A stretch of DNA of 64,000 nucleotides, taken from NCBI GenBank assembly GCA_013396995.1, contig VWZP01006044.1, forward strand, positions 75,596 to 139,595, written 5' to 3'. The position numbers were made by a program, and so were the translations under genes. Origin of the DNA: Dicaeum eximium (taxonomy: Eukaryota; Chordata; Aves; Passeriformes; Dicaeidae). Every line of letters begins with the position of its first letter. Position 1 is the first letter of the stretch. Of this stretch, positions 34,529 to 47,665 are shown piece by piece. A model generated the notes under the pieces. That model saw only the letters and a program-made list of their open reading frames with translations, was not told the origin of the DNA and did not search any database.

Positions 34529-35440
34529 TTTCTGCCCAGTTTCAAACTGAAACCGCCACACTTAAAACAGAACCTGTCTCTCAAAGATATGTGTCAGCAA
34601 GGATATTTTTGTGTGTGATTCTTTCACATTTTCTGACAGAGGAAATTTGAATTTCTTTATTTTTTATGAATCTCACTTTCCTTTGTTTTCAGATAAAACA
34701 GAACTTCACAACACAAAAGTTTGGTCTATGCTTTTGTTATGCTCGTCTTAAAAAGACGACCAAGGTCTTTTTACACACTGTTTTGGTTACTGTGGGATTT
34801 TGGCCCAAAGGCACAGACTAAACTCTTTTCCCTCTGCTCCTTGGCTTCTTCTTTTAGTCCTCCTGTGAAAGAGAGATACAGCTCAAGACTTGGATATCCT
34901 ATTTAAACACTCCTGTAGCTTCTTTCCCCCTCCTTCTCAGCTTGGCCTTTAGGTGTTCTGCAACAGGAATTAGATATCTGAACACCTTTATGGACCTCAG
35001 CACAGATGTCTTAAATTCGCTATAGATATATACATCAGAGTCCAATGTCTCTTTGGTATAAAAACATATTCTTTTCTGTGAATCGAAGTCAACTTTTCTT
35101 TCATTTCCTACAGTTATAGGCAACCAAAGAAAACATGTTTCAAAAGCTAACACTCCCTGTAATTTATTTCAAAAATACTATGCTTCAGCCACCTATTAAT
35201 CTGAACAAAAATGTAGGCATTAGTGGCTTGTTTTTGTTCTAAATTGGTTATTTAATATACAGCTGCACTGTACCATGTTTATCAGAATTTAGTACCAAAT
35301 CTGAAATTGTTTCATTCACCTTATACAACAGGAATCTACTCCCATTTACAGCAGTGTTACTCCAGTATGATTACATTCCTTAGGGTGGGGTTGCTCCTGA
35401 CTTCCACCCTGACAGATGAGGGGAGGATCAGGCTGGGATG

Positions 35441-35523
35441 TTTATTGCTACATTTTACTACATTTAAACACTACAGTTTATTTACTACATTTTACTACAG
35501 TTTATTGCTACATTTTATTACAG
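35441..35523. repeat. Degenerate tandem array, about 24 bp x 3
   Basis: TTTATTGCTACATTTTACTAC (35441-35461, 21 bp) recurs in variants at 35477-35500 and 35501-35523. Spacing and small changes suggest old slippage. A 79-codon frame across it (35307-35546) is a by-product. Confidence 0.85.
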
Positions 35524-36849
35524 TTGCTTTTCAACCGTTGCACTAAGTCTACATCCAGTACTATTCTCTTTGACTGATTAAATCACAGGTACAAACTAAA
35601 AATTAGCCATCATAACTATGTGAGAAACATGTTAAGGAATTTATGAAAGTCTTTTCTACACTGAAAGCAATGTGTGAGATATAGTGTCTTATATCTGCTG
35701 CTCTAATATGTTAAATTCCTTGTATTTTCTTTTGTCCTAGATTTACCTACGCAGATGTTACAACTATTTGTTGGAGGAAAAATGGTAGGAGGTGGGAGGA
35801 AGGTGTGGGAAAAGGAAATAATTTACATTAAAAAGCATCCTTCCCTCTCCTCTTTCCATTAGAGGCTTGTAGAATTCCTTGCCCTCAGGGAATTAGGTCC
35901 TGCCTGTACCTGTGAACAAACACAGGACCTGCACATGCTTGGCTGATGCCCATGTGAGCAAAAAGGTTGGTATTTGGCATTTCCTGCTGTGAATGGAATG
36001 GAAATTGGCACAATTTCGTTTCCTAGTGTAGATATGGGTTAAAGTTGTTGACAGCTCTAAGACCTGTAATTCCCCTCTGCATATTCATTCACAAGGGTGT
36101 GAGGTGAAATTTTTGACTCTAACAACAAAGCTTCCCATGAGGCTGCACTAGCAGGGGAAGGAAATCAAGGTAGTGAAATTTGGAGATAGCCCTGGAATTT
36201 GCATCCCATAGGTTATCATTTTTTTTCTGCCTTTTTCAGAAGCTCTGAATCTTTCATACCATGCCAGGTATTGCACCTTGAGGATGAGAGGATGATGTAC
36301 ATACATAACATTTAGTCAAAAATTTCCAGCTTCTTTATTTTTTTTCTTTTTTATGAAAAGGAACATTATAGTTTTTTGTTTGGTTTTTTTGATGTTGTTA
36401 AAAAACACATTTTCTTAACACACAACAAAAAATAGTAGCAGGGTTGTTTGTTTGTTGTAAATATTATGTTTTTCAAATAACAAAATCTATTTTTTCCTGT
36501 AATTTCCAAATTAAAAATTTGTGAGGTACATCTGCTAGCCTGGCTTGGGATAATTTTCTGTGTGAATTTCCCATTTTTTTTCCAATAAAGTTCAACTTCT
36601 GAAACCTGTGACTTTTTAAGGAAACAGTGGACAAAATGATATGTTAGAAAAGTTATAATCTTCAATTACTGTTTAGAAATAGATTTTCAAGTGGTACTCC
36701 TAAATACATGGAAATGAATACAAAAGGAAGATGAGTGAATGGTAGGACCAAAGGAATGGAAATATAAAGTAGGGCATAGAGAAAGTGTTTTACCCATCTG
36801 GATGCCATCAGTGACATCAGGTGTAGAGCTTCAGGCTGTGGAAGTACAG

Positions 36850-36985
36850 GTGGAGTTGTTTCTTTTTCTTTGGTTTTTGGATTTGGGATTTTTTTGTTGT
36901 TTGCTTATTTTTGAGGGGGTTAGGAGGATTTTCTGGGTTTTGAGTTTGTTTTTTTTGATTGGTGTCTGTCTTTTTTTTTTTTGAT
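36850..36985. repeat. T/G-rich low-complexity tract
   Basis: Runs of T broken by G-rich words extend for about 135 bp. The strong strand bias (C and A nearly absent) could give unusual structure or assembly difficulty. Confidence 0.85.
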
Positions 36986-37559
36986 GGAAGTACACTCTGT
37001 AAATTCCAAGTCTCTTCCAAACCCTAGTGCAACTGGAGAAGTTGGAAATATTTGTGCACAGTATCTACCACATTAAAACCTGAATTCCAAATGGACCCCC
37101 TGTGTTTTACAACAAGCTATTAGTATCAGTAAAGCAGCTGGTGAATCCTTTTCTTTCCTGGAATGTATGCCAGTATGTGTGTCAAATATTCTCCTTCACC
37201 TTATTTCTCCTAATCCTACAATTTCACTTCATTATCTCTTCTGATAGAAACGCTTCCATCACAGCCAGCCTAAGATAGCTTCTGGTGAATGGACTGCAAA
37301 TTAACTCCAGCTTAGTTCAATTCAAGTGAAATAAAGTCTATTAAGTGATGATGGTTTCACTCTCTCACAGATTCAATTCTTATGTCTTTTAAATCATTCA
37401 TACTTCTCCAGGTGCAAAGTGCATTTGTTATAATTTAATCCCTCTTCATCAGAGCTTTAGGAAATTAATTTCATAAAGGTATTTTTCGCCTGTTAAAGGG
37501 TCTATTTTTAAAGTATCCTTCTATAAGTTTTCATTAAACATATGCATATTTTTATATCT

Positions 37560-37700
37560 CTGTACAAGGTGTTGACTGTGTGAACGGGAGGTGATTAATG
37601 TCGCAGAGCGGTGCTGTGGAGGCCGCGTGTTCTGACCTTTATTTGGTCATTCTATAACTAGAGATAAAGCTGTGAATTGTGCACCTGGGAAAGCCTTCAT
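37560..37700. other. Candidate conserved element with a local CpG cluster
   Basis: Five CpG dinucleotides fall between 37585 and 37627 in otherwise CpG-poor DNA, with no simple repeat or known transposon. Retained CpGs in AT-rich desert suggest selection or lack of methylation. This is inference only. Confidence 0.25.
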
Positions 37701-40700
37701 ACAGGAGGGAACAAAGAACAAATCACAGGAGCCTTATTCTCAGTGGATGTAAATTTAGTCCTTCCTATCAGTGGCATCATCTCAATTTACACCAGCTGGG
37801 AATTTGGAAGAAATTACTAAATGTTTGTTGGACAGCTTTTTAAGATCTGGTCATTGCCTTTTAAAATCTCATGAGACTAATACTTCTGCAAAAGACTGAC
37901 CCTAAATCATATGCAGTTATGATTAGTGTCTCAGGAGAGATCTCTGAAGTGAAATGAGTCTGTGAATTAGCCTTGGTGCAATGCAAAGGCAAGTAAATTG
38001 GCTGATTCAGATCTATACAGGTAAAATCTGCTTTTAAAATTAATCACTCTGCTCTTGTACCTTACAGCGTAACTTCAGTATCTACTGAAACAAGAGCAGA
38101 CAGCTGTTCTGAGGGGAAAACTTAATATGTTTTTACATGTCTAGAAATAATGGAATGCTTTTTTGTTTGGCTGTACAACCTAGGACACCAAAGAAATGAG
38201 GGTGAGGGCTTGGATTCCTCTGAAATATCAATCTTTTTAAGAAAACTTTTTTGTTGACACCTAAGGAATAAAGAAACATTTGCTATTCTAGCTCTTCTGC
38301 TCAACCCACCCAGATATTTTGCAAGTAACAAGTAAGGGCAGAGTTCAGCTGAACTTATGGGGGGTATCATTCTTTTCAGGAGGAGTTACATTCCCAGATT
38401 TTAAGCAGGGTCAGGCTTCTGACAAAACAGAGAATAAAAAATCAAAACAGAATATGAAAATGTTTTCTAAGTTGATCTTTAAAGTTATTTGCTTAGGTCC
38501 ATCAGACCAACCATAATTAAAGACTAGAAATAAGGATGAAGGAAAGGGATAAAGATGATGCTGCAGGGAAACATAGCTGAGAGGAAACCTTTGAGTCACT
38601 GAACTGCAGAAGCAATTGAAATTTCTGGTTGAGCTATTATACCATATACAGGTTGCTGCTTGTGGTTTCAAACTAATAAAATAAAACTTTGTTAGTACTT
38701 TATTTTTTTGTAGAAATTTTGTCTGAAGAAGAAAATAATATTTTTTTTTTTTTTAAGTGGGCTATGCCTTGTTTGGAGTGGAAGGACATAAAATAAAAAC
38801 CATGTGTTGATAGACGTTTTCATTTTAAAGCTAGGGCACGGAATAGTAATATTTAGGATAACACTGGCAGTGTTTGAAATGATGCAGTTGTCAGCTCCTG
38901 TAGGCAAGTTTGTCTTCAGTACTCCTCAGCCTTCTGCAATTAGGTAAGCATATCTTTCTAAACCATTTTAATGAAATTTTATAGTGACTTTAATGATTGC
39001 AGCAGCAAGGCAATGAATTCTGAAAAGTTAATCTGGATAAACATACAGATTTAATGAACTTGTAAACTCATCCAGACTCTGAGCACCAGGAGAATCTATA
39101 TCTCCTTAACTGAAACATAAATGTTTGGTAGCAAATCTATTTTTAAAACCAGAGTTGTATGTTTGGGGGTGAAGTGCTAGTTCTGTACAGATTTCTCTTC
39201 GATTTCTGACTGTCTCTGTGATTCAGTTCCTTTCCTGTTAATTATTTGTAATGGTTATATTTTAAGTTACTCTTTTTCCACCACAAAACAAACATTATTT
39301 AGTAGCGCACTAAATGTAACCTTACCCCTCTTCTCCTCTTCTCGCTATTTAAAACTGCCTTTTCTCTCTTTTTTTTTTTTTAATCTCTTTCAATGAGAGG
39401 ATATCTTGTACCATATATCTGTTCAGTACCCAATGGAATTTCCTCTTAGTTTCTCTGAAGTTTCTGTAATAAATGTGTAATTAATAATGTGTCCTCTCAC
39501 ATGTATGGCATACAGACCTCATTTCCAAAGTGGACTGAACAGGAGGAATAAATATAATACTTCAGCCTATATTTCTCTTCTTTTGGCACCCAAACCTTTA
39601 CATGAGTACTGGAACAAATGGAACTTGGCTTTCCCAGGGCTTTTCCTGTATGTTAGTTGCACCTCCTGGTATTTGTAAAGGTGCCTGACCAATTCTTTGG
39701 GACGTTCAAACTCTCTGTAATGTTGCTGGCAAATAAAGGATGAACTCCCAAGCTCTTCGCAGTAGCATATTCCAAAAACCTATTCCATGATATTTCCAGA
39801 AGACAGTATCAGTGCTGTCTGTTTCCCTTTAACAAAACAGATTTCATTTGGTTTGTGCATTCCAAGAATATTTTTGGGGAGATGACAGTGACAGAGAAGG
39901 TGCACAGTGAGATCATACACACTATTCTCAGAGAACTATTCTGATAACCATGCAGCCCCTGAGCCACTCGTTCTGAGTCAACCTTGCAAAGACCAGAGCT
40001 CCATATTTTTCACTGTGAATTTTCTCTCACCATTCATTGTTTTTAAACTGGAGTTGAGATTTGGGAAATATTTTGGCATTTTACTTTCAAATTGAGGTTC
40101 TGAAGCCATGCATCTATTTCGGTCCGCAGTTACATCCAAGCACCTTAAATGAGAAAATTCCATTTACTTTTCTTTTTTGGCAATTTCTTAAAAGAGGTAT
40201 TTCTATTATTAAAGCCCTGTAGAGAAATGAAGTATAAAAAAGTGAATTAATTTCTCCCCTGCCGTTATCCTGTTTGTAACTATGACATTGTGCTTTTGCC
40301 TTTTGCCCTCTGATAGAAAGGACTGCTGTCCTCCTGTTAGATGTGGGATCATAGTAATATATAATTTTCAGTACTAATTTGAGGTTGTATCCTGTGATTC
40401 TCAGTTAGCTCAGAATCTGCACCAATACTTTTATCATTCTCACTGCAGATCATTTCTGTTGCCTTAAGGACCCCAGTAAGATCTCAGTAGATTGCAGAGA
40501 AGTTGCAGCTGAAATGGGCAGAGGCAAAAGCCAGCCAGCCTTAGGCATGCTGTGCCAAATGCATCACACCCCAGAAACTGCACAGTCCTTGGACAGTCCT
40601 AAAATTGAGTAAAAAAACAAATACAGAGTGAAAAACTATAAACTCAAATAATAAAAACAATGTGATTTATGATTGACCCTGTTCCAACCCTTAAACTGAC

Positions 40701-42364
40701 AGAGGATGGGAAAGGGGGAGAATATCATCTAAACTATACAGAGAGGTCAAAAAATGGGAAATCATAAAGGAAAAGGTGGAGATGGGAGATAATAACACTG
40801 GTTGCTTCTTCACACCAAGGATGAATTCTGCTGTGCTCTGTAGTTTCTCAGCCCATGTGGAGTTTCTTCCTCCTTGTCAGATGGGGACTCAAAATGCTAA
40901 GGACACAGTAATTAATGGGTGTCTCTGATCCTTTGATTAATTATAGGGCAAAAATGACCAATATTTACTGAGCCTATGGCTTGTTATTCACAATTCAGTG
41001 CTCCTGAAAAAATGCTCAGGAAATGCTCTCACCTTCTCGTGGCTTTTTGTTAACTTTTCTTTTCTGTAGCGAGACTTAGTGGTGCAAAATTGCATCATCT
41101 TGAAATAGCTTTTTGGAGCTAAGGGTTATCCATTAGAACAATTCCTAAGAAATCATTTTAGTACGAGTCTGCAGGTCTGGCTAGAAAAGTAGGCACTAAA
41201 TTTCAAAAACTGGAATTTAAGATTTGTCAGCTGTATAAGATAGGGTTCAGCTCTGGATCATCTGGCTATTAAATCACTCATACAAACAGAGAGCTTCCAG
41301 ACTAATAGTAGACACTGAAAACAGGTCTGCATAACTCAAGTGGATTCAAAGGAAAAAGAATCCTCTGAGAACATGTAAGTAGAAAATATGGTGAAATAAA
41401 TAAAAGGTAATACACACAATTTATTGGATAAGCATTCTGTGAAATACTTCCCTGTTGACTTTATTTGTAGTCTCATTAGACTCCATTAAAATGATGTTTG
41501 AGCCCCTTAGAAAGTAAATTAAAATTATTACTTTGGCTGTTTGATAATTAGGCTACTATTTGTTTAGTTAACAGCATTGTGGAAGCAAAGCAGTGCCCTG
41601 AACTTTGTAGATATGCTCAGGATCCTGATGGGTCTCTTTTGCCAAATTTGCTGTGCATTACAGTGTGAGATAATAAGATGTCCTTTCTTGTTCTGTGCAC
41701 ACAAGTTGAACATCAGTAGTTTGGCCCATTAGCAGCTTCCAAGGAAATCCATAATACCTGGCAAGTTCATTCAGAGACAGTGATTAAAATACTATAGGTT
41801 AATCTGAATATACAGTGTTTCTGGATTTATAGTATACACATTCTAGCGTGCTCCAAGAAATACTTATATTTTTTATAAAAATCCCATGCAAAATCTGCAA
41901 ATCATTGTTTTTATTCTCAAGTTAAAAAAAAAAAAAAAGAGGTAATGTAAAGAAGGTTTTAGTTTCCTTATATGTGATGCATAAATGTCAGTTTGCAATA
42001 GTTTCTAGGATACCAGCTATATATGTGAAAGCTTCATTACCAGAAATAAGAAAGAACAGCCTTCTTTGAAGCCCACATACAAATGTCCAAGCACCAGCAC
42101 CTACCAGTTTGACTTGTTCTGTGAAAAACTGGATTATTCATTAGGGTGATCACCTTCCCTCCTAGCAATCAAGTACATTTTGATAAAACATTCTAATACT
42201 GAAGCTTGATACAGACACCTTAAGATTAATTCGATAGAATAAAAAGTTCTGTATATTTATTAATGGTTTTTCTTTATTTAATCATGTGGTAGGTATGCAT
42301 AACACTAACATATCCTTCAGCTATCGTGAGTTCTTGGAGCACTTAGGTGTGAAGATCACAGGAT
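37701..42364. other. Anonymous AT-rich DNA, no gene seen
   Basis: No gene or repeat family was recognised. T-runs lie near 38739-38754 and 39369-39382, and an A-run near 41923-41939. The part at 41440-41760 has a conserved-element texture (several TAAT/ATTA cores, no simple repeats), but nothing firm. Confidence 0.45.
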
Positions 42365-42803
42365 AAATCAGGTGTGGAGGAATCTCAGGAGGTCTCTAGC
42401 CCAAAGTCTTTCTCCAAGAGGGTCAGTTATGGGGTCAGGTTGCTCAGGGCTCTACTCCATTGAGGCTTGAAAGGCTTTGGGGCTGGAGGTAGCACAGCCT
42501 CTGTAGCCCACCTGGTCTACAGCCTGACTGTCCCTAAGGGAAGATTTTTCTCTTTATATCCAATTTGATTTTTTTTCATCTTAGGTCCTCTGTCTCTCAG
42601 CCTTCCAACAAGTGAAAATCGTGGGTCCATCTTCTTGGTGACCGCCCACCCTGTGCTGGGAGCTGCTGGGAGGTGCCCCCCAGTGCCACCTCTTCTTCAG
42701 GCTGAACGAGCACTTGGTCCTCAGCCTCTGCTCACAGACTCAGAGTTCCAGTCCCAGCGCCTTGGTGGCCTCTGCTGAGCTTCCTGCATTTTGTTGATGT
42801 TAG
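42365..42803 (-). mobile_element. Antisense CR1 LINE 3' end
   Basis: The plus strand reads as the reverse complement of a CR1 3' region in the expected order: aatctcaggaggtctctagccca near 42393, ggtcaggttgctcaggg near 42435, a ctgtccctaa...ttttctcttt section near 42530, gggtccatcttcttggtgacc near 42625, and cttcttcaggctgaacgagc near 42690. It ends ccttggtggcctctgctgagc near 42760 and tttgttgatgt at 42790-42800. The layout differs from the copy at 13.56 kb, so it belongs to another CR1 subfamily. It is 5' truncated and cannot code. Confidence 0.9.
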
Positions 42804-45800
42804 ATCAAAGATTCTGGAAGTCAAATTTCCCTTGACTTCAAAAGGGCTGAGGCTGGACCACTCACTGTGTGAATATTTTTGGGCTCTGTTGCTACCTCTT
42901 TGTCCTGAGGTCATATTTTAGGGTTAAGGCTACAGACTATACATTTTTACTGTCCAAATAATTAAAAGTTAGGATCACAAAAGAGGGACTCAAAAGTTTA
43001 TGCACCCAGAACTAGTGCATTCAAAAGAGAGAAAAGAATGGTTTAGTTTGTGCAGGTATTTTTTGTATTCTTGCAATATCATTTCCATATTCATAAATAC
43101 ATACAGAATTTGCACTCATCTGATCCCCATCAAGTATTTTTTGGTCCCTCCAAGTTATGTGTGGCAATCAATAGCATAATCCACAGTCTTTTGCACTGAC
43201 AGCTAAAAAAATAACACAGTTTGCACCATACCTGCCTTGAAAAGCAAAGCCACATATTCCTTTGTGTGGAGAGAGTAATCACTGTAAAGGTAAAGTGTAT
43301 GCAATTTCCAAATGCCAAATCCTATAGAGAGAAAAATACTACTTTGCTTTGGGCTTTTCAGCTAGCTGAGGCCTTCTCATATGACAGGCCATACTCAATA
43401 AATCATGTGCCAGTTGTGTTGATTCTGTATGTCAGGTCATATCTCTTATTTCAGTTTCCAGTTTCTTACAGAGTATTCACTTGTGTTCTATTGTAACATC
43501 TTTTCTCCTCCTCAGTGTCAATTTAAAAGCTGTTATTTTTAGGCTATAGAATTTGCAACCCACCTGCCCCTCCCTCCTCAAAAAAAACCTTATACCATTG
43601 TCCAGCTTCAAAACAGGAACATGGAAAGAGGCAAGTCCTCTGTCTGAACTCTGTGATATACCAAGGAGCCCAAATTCTCTTTGTGCACACCTTGCCCATG
43701 CTTGGCAAAGAGATGTCATGATGACAGCTTGTCAAGACTGATCAGTAATATAGATTTCAGAATTGAAAAAGAAAAAAGGTCTTTGTGGTGAGAAGATGCT
43801 TACTTCTCACTTACATAAGCAATTATTTGCTCAAATCAGGCAACTTGACATCTCTAGTCTTGCTAAGGAGATTCTGATTTGGCAAGCTTCCTGGCACAGA
43901 CCGCTTAGCCAGAGAAGGAATTACCAGAATTATTTTATCTATCAGAAATCTGTCTGTCTGGGCTGTGTGGGTCACTCCAGAACAAGCCTGCATTCAGCAG
44001 ATTGCTCAAAAACCATTTCAGCTCCTCCGTGGGCTGCATTGCTGTTGGCTCTGTTCTAACCTTTGTGCCCACTCTTCCCTCCCTTGCCTCCAGAGTTCCC
44101 CATGTCACTTCAGGCAAAGCCTGTCTCCTCCCTATTCCTCATTTCTCATGGAAGGGATACAAATTGCTCACAGCTCAGTGGTGTTTTGAGTATTGATCAA
44201 TATTTCTGTGGTTTCAGAATCACCAGACATACAGGTAGCCTCATACTGCAGTTCCTAACTGTTGTAACTAGGCACTTTGAAATTAATTGGAACATCTATA
44301 AACAACAATGCTATTTTACTTTGCTGACACTTTTTTTTTTTTTTCCACTGTGAATGAACGTTTAAACTTGGAGCAAAGCCCTTTTCTGTCTTTGAACTGT
44401 CTTTGAAACCACGTTCTCAGCTGATGAATTACATTGACACGTTTACCTCCAGTGCTCCAAAGTGACTGTGATGACTCAACTTGCAGATGACAAACTGATT
44501 TGTGGCCATCTGGCCATTTCTCCCATCTTTCTTCATCCTCAGTTTTTTTGTTTGGGTTCGGGGATTTTGTTGTGTTCCTTTTTTTCCCTCTGTACTGTTT
44601 AGAGCCCACTTTACATACAGCCTGTCCGCCTCCATCTCTTCACCCTCCTCTTCTATACCTCATCAAATTCTTCTTCAAGCTCAGTTTTTCTGCCCTGGGT
44701 TTAACTACAGGCTCCCATCAGTCAAGAAATTGAGTTTTGAAGCTCCAGCAACTATCACAGTTGGCTCATCTCTTAATGTTTGGCTTTTCTGATGTGTCCT
44801 CTTAAGCAGAAAGAAATGGTACATTTATTTTTTGAATGGTTATAAACAAGAGGTTATTTTTGTCTCTTTTTTTCCTTTCTTTTTGAATTCTGTTCCTTTA
44901 GTGCAGACAAGATTCTTTTTAATGTCTCAAAGCAATGTTAGAGTATTTGTGCTCATAGTAAAGGTATTTTGCTCTTATTTTACCACAGTTTGGGTTAATT
45001 ATTTTTCATTAAACAAAACAAAATGGTCACAGTAGTTTGGGCAAATAGGGTTAGTATATTGTGGAATTTCTTGTAAGTGTTTCCCTGTTTTCCAAAAAAC
45101 ATTACTTTGTGTGCCTACATTATATAAAGGTCTTGTTGAAGTGTGGACATTTTTCTTGTCATAACATGTCAGACTCATATTGCCTAAATTAAGACAATAT
45201 ACCTAACGTTTTTGGATGTAATGCCTTTTCAATTAACAGGAAGTTCAGGATCTCTGCATGGTTCTGGCCATGTGACATTGGATTCAGGGCAGATCTGCAT
45301 TGTTCTGGAGCAGCAGCAGATGGTCACATGAGGTACCTCTAAAATAGGAAAGTGGCACCAGTTGCCACTGAGGGAACATAGGTTTGTCCCCATCACATTC
45401 CCTTGTGTGTCTCTTTATGTAAATTTTCCATCTGATCTCCCATTATATTTGAGGGAAGTCTAGAAGTGGGGTCAATACAGTAACCACAGTTTATGATGGG
45501 ATTCCCTGCATAAAAAGATATTTTAGAAGGATCCTCAGCTTCATTGTCTCTGCTGGTGACAGTGCTGTTCACTCCAAAGGGAATTACTGAGACTTTTTTT
45601 CTCATGGAAGGACCTACTCTGTGAACTCTAAAATTTATTCAGATGGCTCCCACCTAGGCCGAGGCTACAGATGGTGAGAGCTTTCCAAACCTGAGCGAAG
45701 TGTAACTGTTGACAGACATTGTTCAGGGAGAAGAAGATGTGAAGAATGTCACAGAAATTAAGGAAAAGGGCTTTGCAATGAAAATTCTTATCACTTCATA

Positions 45801-46284
45801 CAGTCTTATTAAAAATTTTTTGGCATTCCTATTTTTTTCTGCCCTGTTCAGCTGATGATAGTAACTAAGACTTAGAAGATCATCTTGCACTACCTTACAA
45901 AATGCACTTGCCCAATCCTTTAAGATGATTTAGCAGTGCAGGTGTTCCCAGCCTTGTTGAGGTTGCTTCTGAATTTTGTGGTCTAAAAGGCCTCAGACTG
46001 AAGAATATTCCCTTCAAGATTTTATTAGTTGTAGGTGTGGAAGGAAGGAACTTTTTCAGCTGAGGGTAATTTCCTGTGCCCACATTTGACAGGTGTCTGC
46101 TGGTTTTAGTTTTGTTTATTTTTTTCTGAAAGACTTCAAGAACATCTCCATACCACATGTATTTTCTTACTGTGTAAATCACTTTATTATTGTTAAAACT
46201 GTTATTTACTCTACATCCCCAAAATGGACCAAGCAAGCAAACAGAATATCTTTTTTATTTTTTTATTTAGGTGCTAAATAAAAA
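42804..46284. other. Anonymous DNA, no gene seen
   Basis: Many short frames (up to 98 codons) overlap in all directions, for example at 43477-44353 and 44316-44792, without domain similarity. No transposon was recognised. T-runs lie near 44329-44344. Confidence 0.5.
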
Positions 46285-46480
46285 GCAATCAACATTAAGG
46301 GTTGAATCCTCTTCCTCATAGAAATAATCTCTCCATATGATGAGCACCCTGAAGCTGTAAGGCTTAAAAACACAGGCTGAGCGACCAGCAACTCTTTTAA
46401 TTATAGCTGAGGAGCTGCAGGCAGCCATAAACAACTGCAAGCCAAACAGAGTAGTGTATGTCATTAGAGTCACACATATG
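46285..46480. other. Candidate conserved non-coding element
   Basis: Balanced, repeat-free sequence with a TTTTAATTATAGCTGAGGAGCTG core near 46397 and CAGGCAGCCATAAACAACTGC near 46418. These resemble homeodomain, E-box-like and Hox/Cdx-type words. Conservation was not tested. Confidence 0.2.
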
Positions 46481-46860
46481 AAATAAGAACTTTTTCTTTT
46501 TTTTTTTTTGTCCCCTAGCAGAGATACCCATATATTTCACATTTTATGTCGCATGAAAAAAAAATCAGTTTTATTTGCACTTTTAGATTAAAAAAGAGGT
46601 GTATCTTGTGATGTTGATATACATACAAAATATATAACAGTCCCTAGAGCATGAGACAATATTGAATGGGTGGGACTCGGACAATAAGATAATTCCCACA
46701 GAGAAAGCAGAGAGTAGAAGTCAAATTTTTAGGATTGTATCAGTTTACTTGACATAAAAGCTATGATTTTGCTGGCTGTGTTCACTGGGTGGCTTGTGCT
46801 ATAAGGTACAGACTCATCTGAAGAGACAGGATTTACCATTTAAAAAAGGTAGTGACCAGA

Positions 46861-46878
46861 NNNNNNNNNNNNNNNNNN
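46861..46878. other. Assembly gap (18 N)
   Basis: Eighteen undetermined bases. The flanks share similar words (GGTAGTGACCAGA before, AGGTAGGGACAAA after), so the gap may have been closed imperfectly. A 21-base A-run follows at 46900-46920. Confidence 0.99.
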
Positions 46879-46899
46879 AGGTAGGGACAAAAATTTGTG

Positions 46900-46920
46900 A
46901 AAAAAAAAAAAAAAAAAAAA
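46900..46920. repeat. Run of 21 A
   Basis: A pure A homopolymer 22 bases after the gap. Homopolymers of this size often cause assembly breaks. Confidence 0.97.
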
Positions 46921-46974
46921 TCTGATGGCATTTCTTTCTAAGAGAAGATTTGAATTGTGTCGTTAAGATCTGAA

Positions 46975-47105
46975 AATTTAAAATATATTTATATTTTAAA
47001 TAATTTAATTATATATTGTAATTAATATTATTAATTAATATTAATAATAATTAATAATGATTAATAATTAATAATATATTTAATTATATATATTATATAT
47101 GATCC
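46975..47105. repeat. AT-only low-complexity tract, TTAATAAT type
   Basis: About 130 bp almost devoid of G and C, made of overlapping ATTAAT, TAATAA and TATATA words with local self-complementarity. It is likely unwinding-prone and hard to sequence. Confidence 0.92.
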
Positions 47106-47589
47106 AGTAACCTCCCTCATTTCTAGTCATCCTGTAAACATAAGATTATAGAATGTCACTCTTCAGAATGCCTTGTTTCTATGGAATAAACAAGATGACA
47201 TTTTCAATTATGAACATTAAATTGTGATTTTTTTTTTTTTTTGCCATTAACATGACCAGAAAACAATCTGAGATCATTATAATATTATAGAGTTGCAAAA
47301 ATTTTTTGGGGAGTCTCTTGATATTGTCTTTTTCACTAGACAAATGAAAACTTTACAACTGAGAGAATTTTGTTTTACTATATTTAAAACTACTGTAAGA
47401 AAGAGATCTTGTCATCATGCAAATGACCAAACCATAAACTGATCTATGGATAACATTTTTGAAATGACAGAAGAGTAAAAAAAAAAATAAATATAATAGG
47501 CATTAGAATTTGGAATGGAAAATGTTTTAATTTGTGAGTATGCATCAGCTCAAAGATATTAAAAAAATACAATTATAATAAAATCATAT

Positions 47590-47665
47590 TTTGGTTTGGT
47601 TTGGGTTGGAAGGGGCTTTAAAGATCCTCTAGTACCAATCTCACTGTCATTGGGAAACTGAACCA
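47590..47665 (-). mobile_element. Short antisense CR1 3' terminus
   Basis: GGTTTGGGTTGGAAGGGGC, then a drifted ttaaagatcatctagttccaac motif, is the reverse complement of the extreme CR1 3' end. Only about 75 bp can be matched, so this is a very short 5'-truncated insertion. Confidence 0.85.

Larger units (their letters stand above)
32921..34560 (+). mobile_element. Long LTR of a passerine-type endogenous retrovirus (about 1.64 kb)
   Basis: The 5' end TGTGCTGGTTTTGCA and the 3' end AAACCGCCACA form imperfect inverted termini (TGTGCTGGTTT against TGTGGCGGTTT), bounded by TG and CA. U3 holds a GC-rich 38-bp minisatellite (33226-33339). A TATA-like GATAAAAG lies at 33526-33533, and AATAAA at 34335-34340 is followed by a GT/T-rich stretch. 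U5 carries three AATTGGYG words with 27-28 bp spacing. The overall text resembles a widespread songbird LTR I recall. The length is unusual, and the TATA-to-AATAAA distance (about 800 bp) is very long. No internal coding region follows, so it seems solo. No clean target duplication was found. Confidence 0.8.
34561..37559. other. Anonymous AT-rich DNA, no gene seen
   Basis: No exon, RNA gene or transposon was recognised beyond the low-complexity tracts listed separately. The left part may continue whatever element the 32921 LTR inserted into. Confidence 0.5.
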
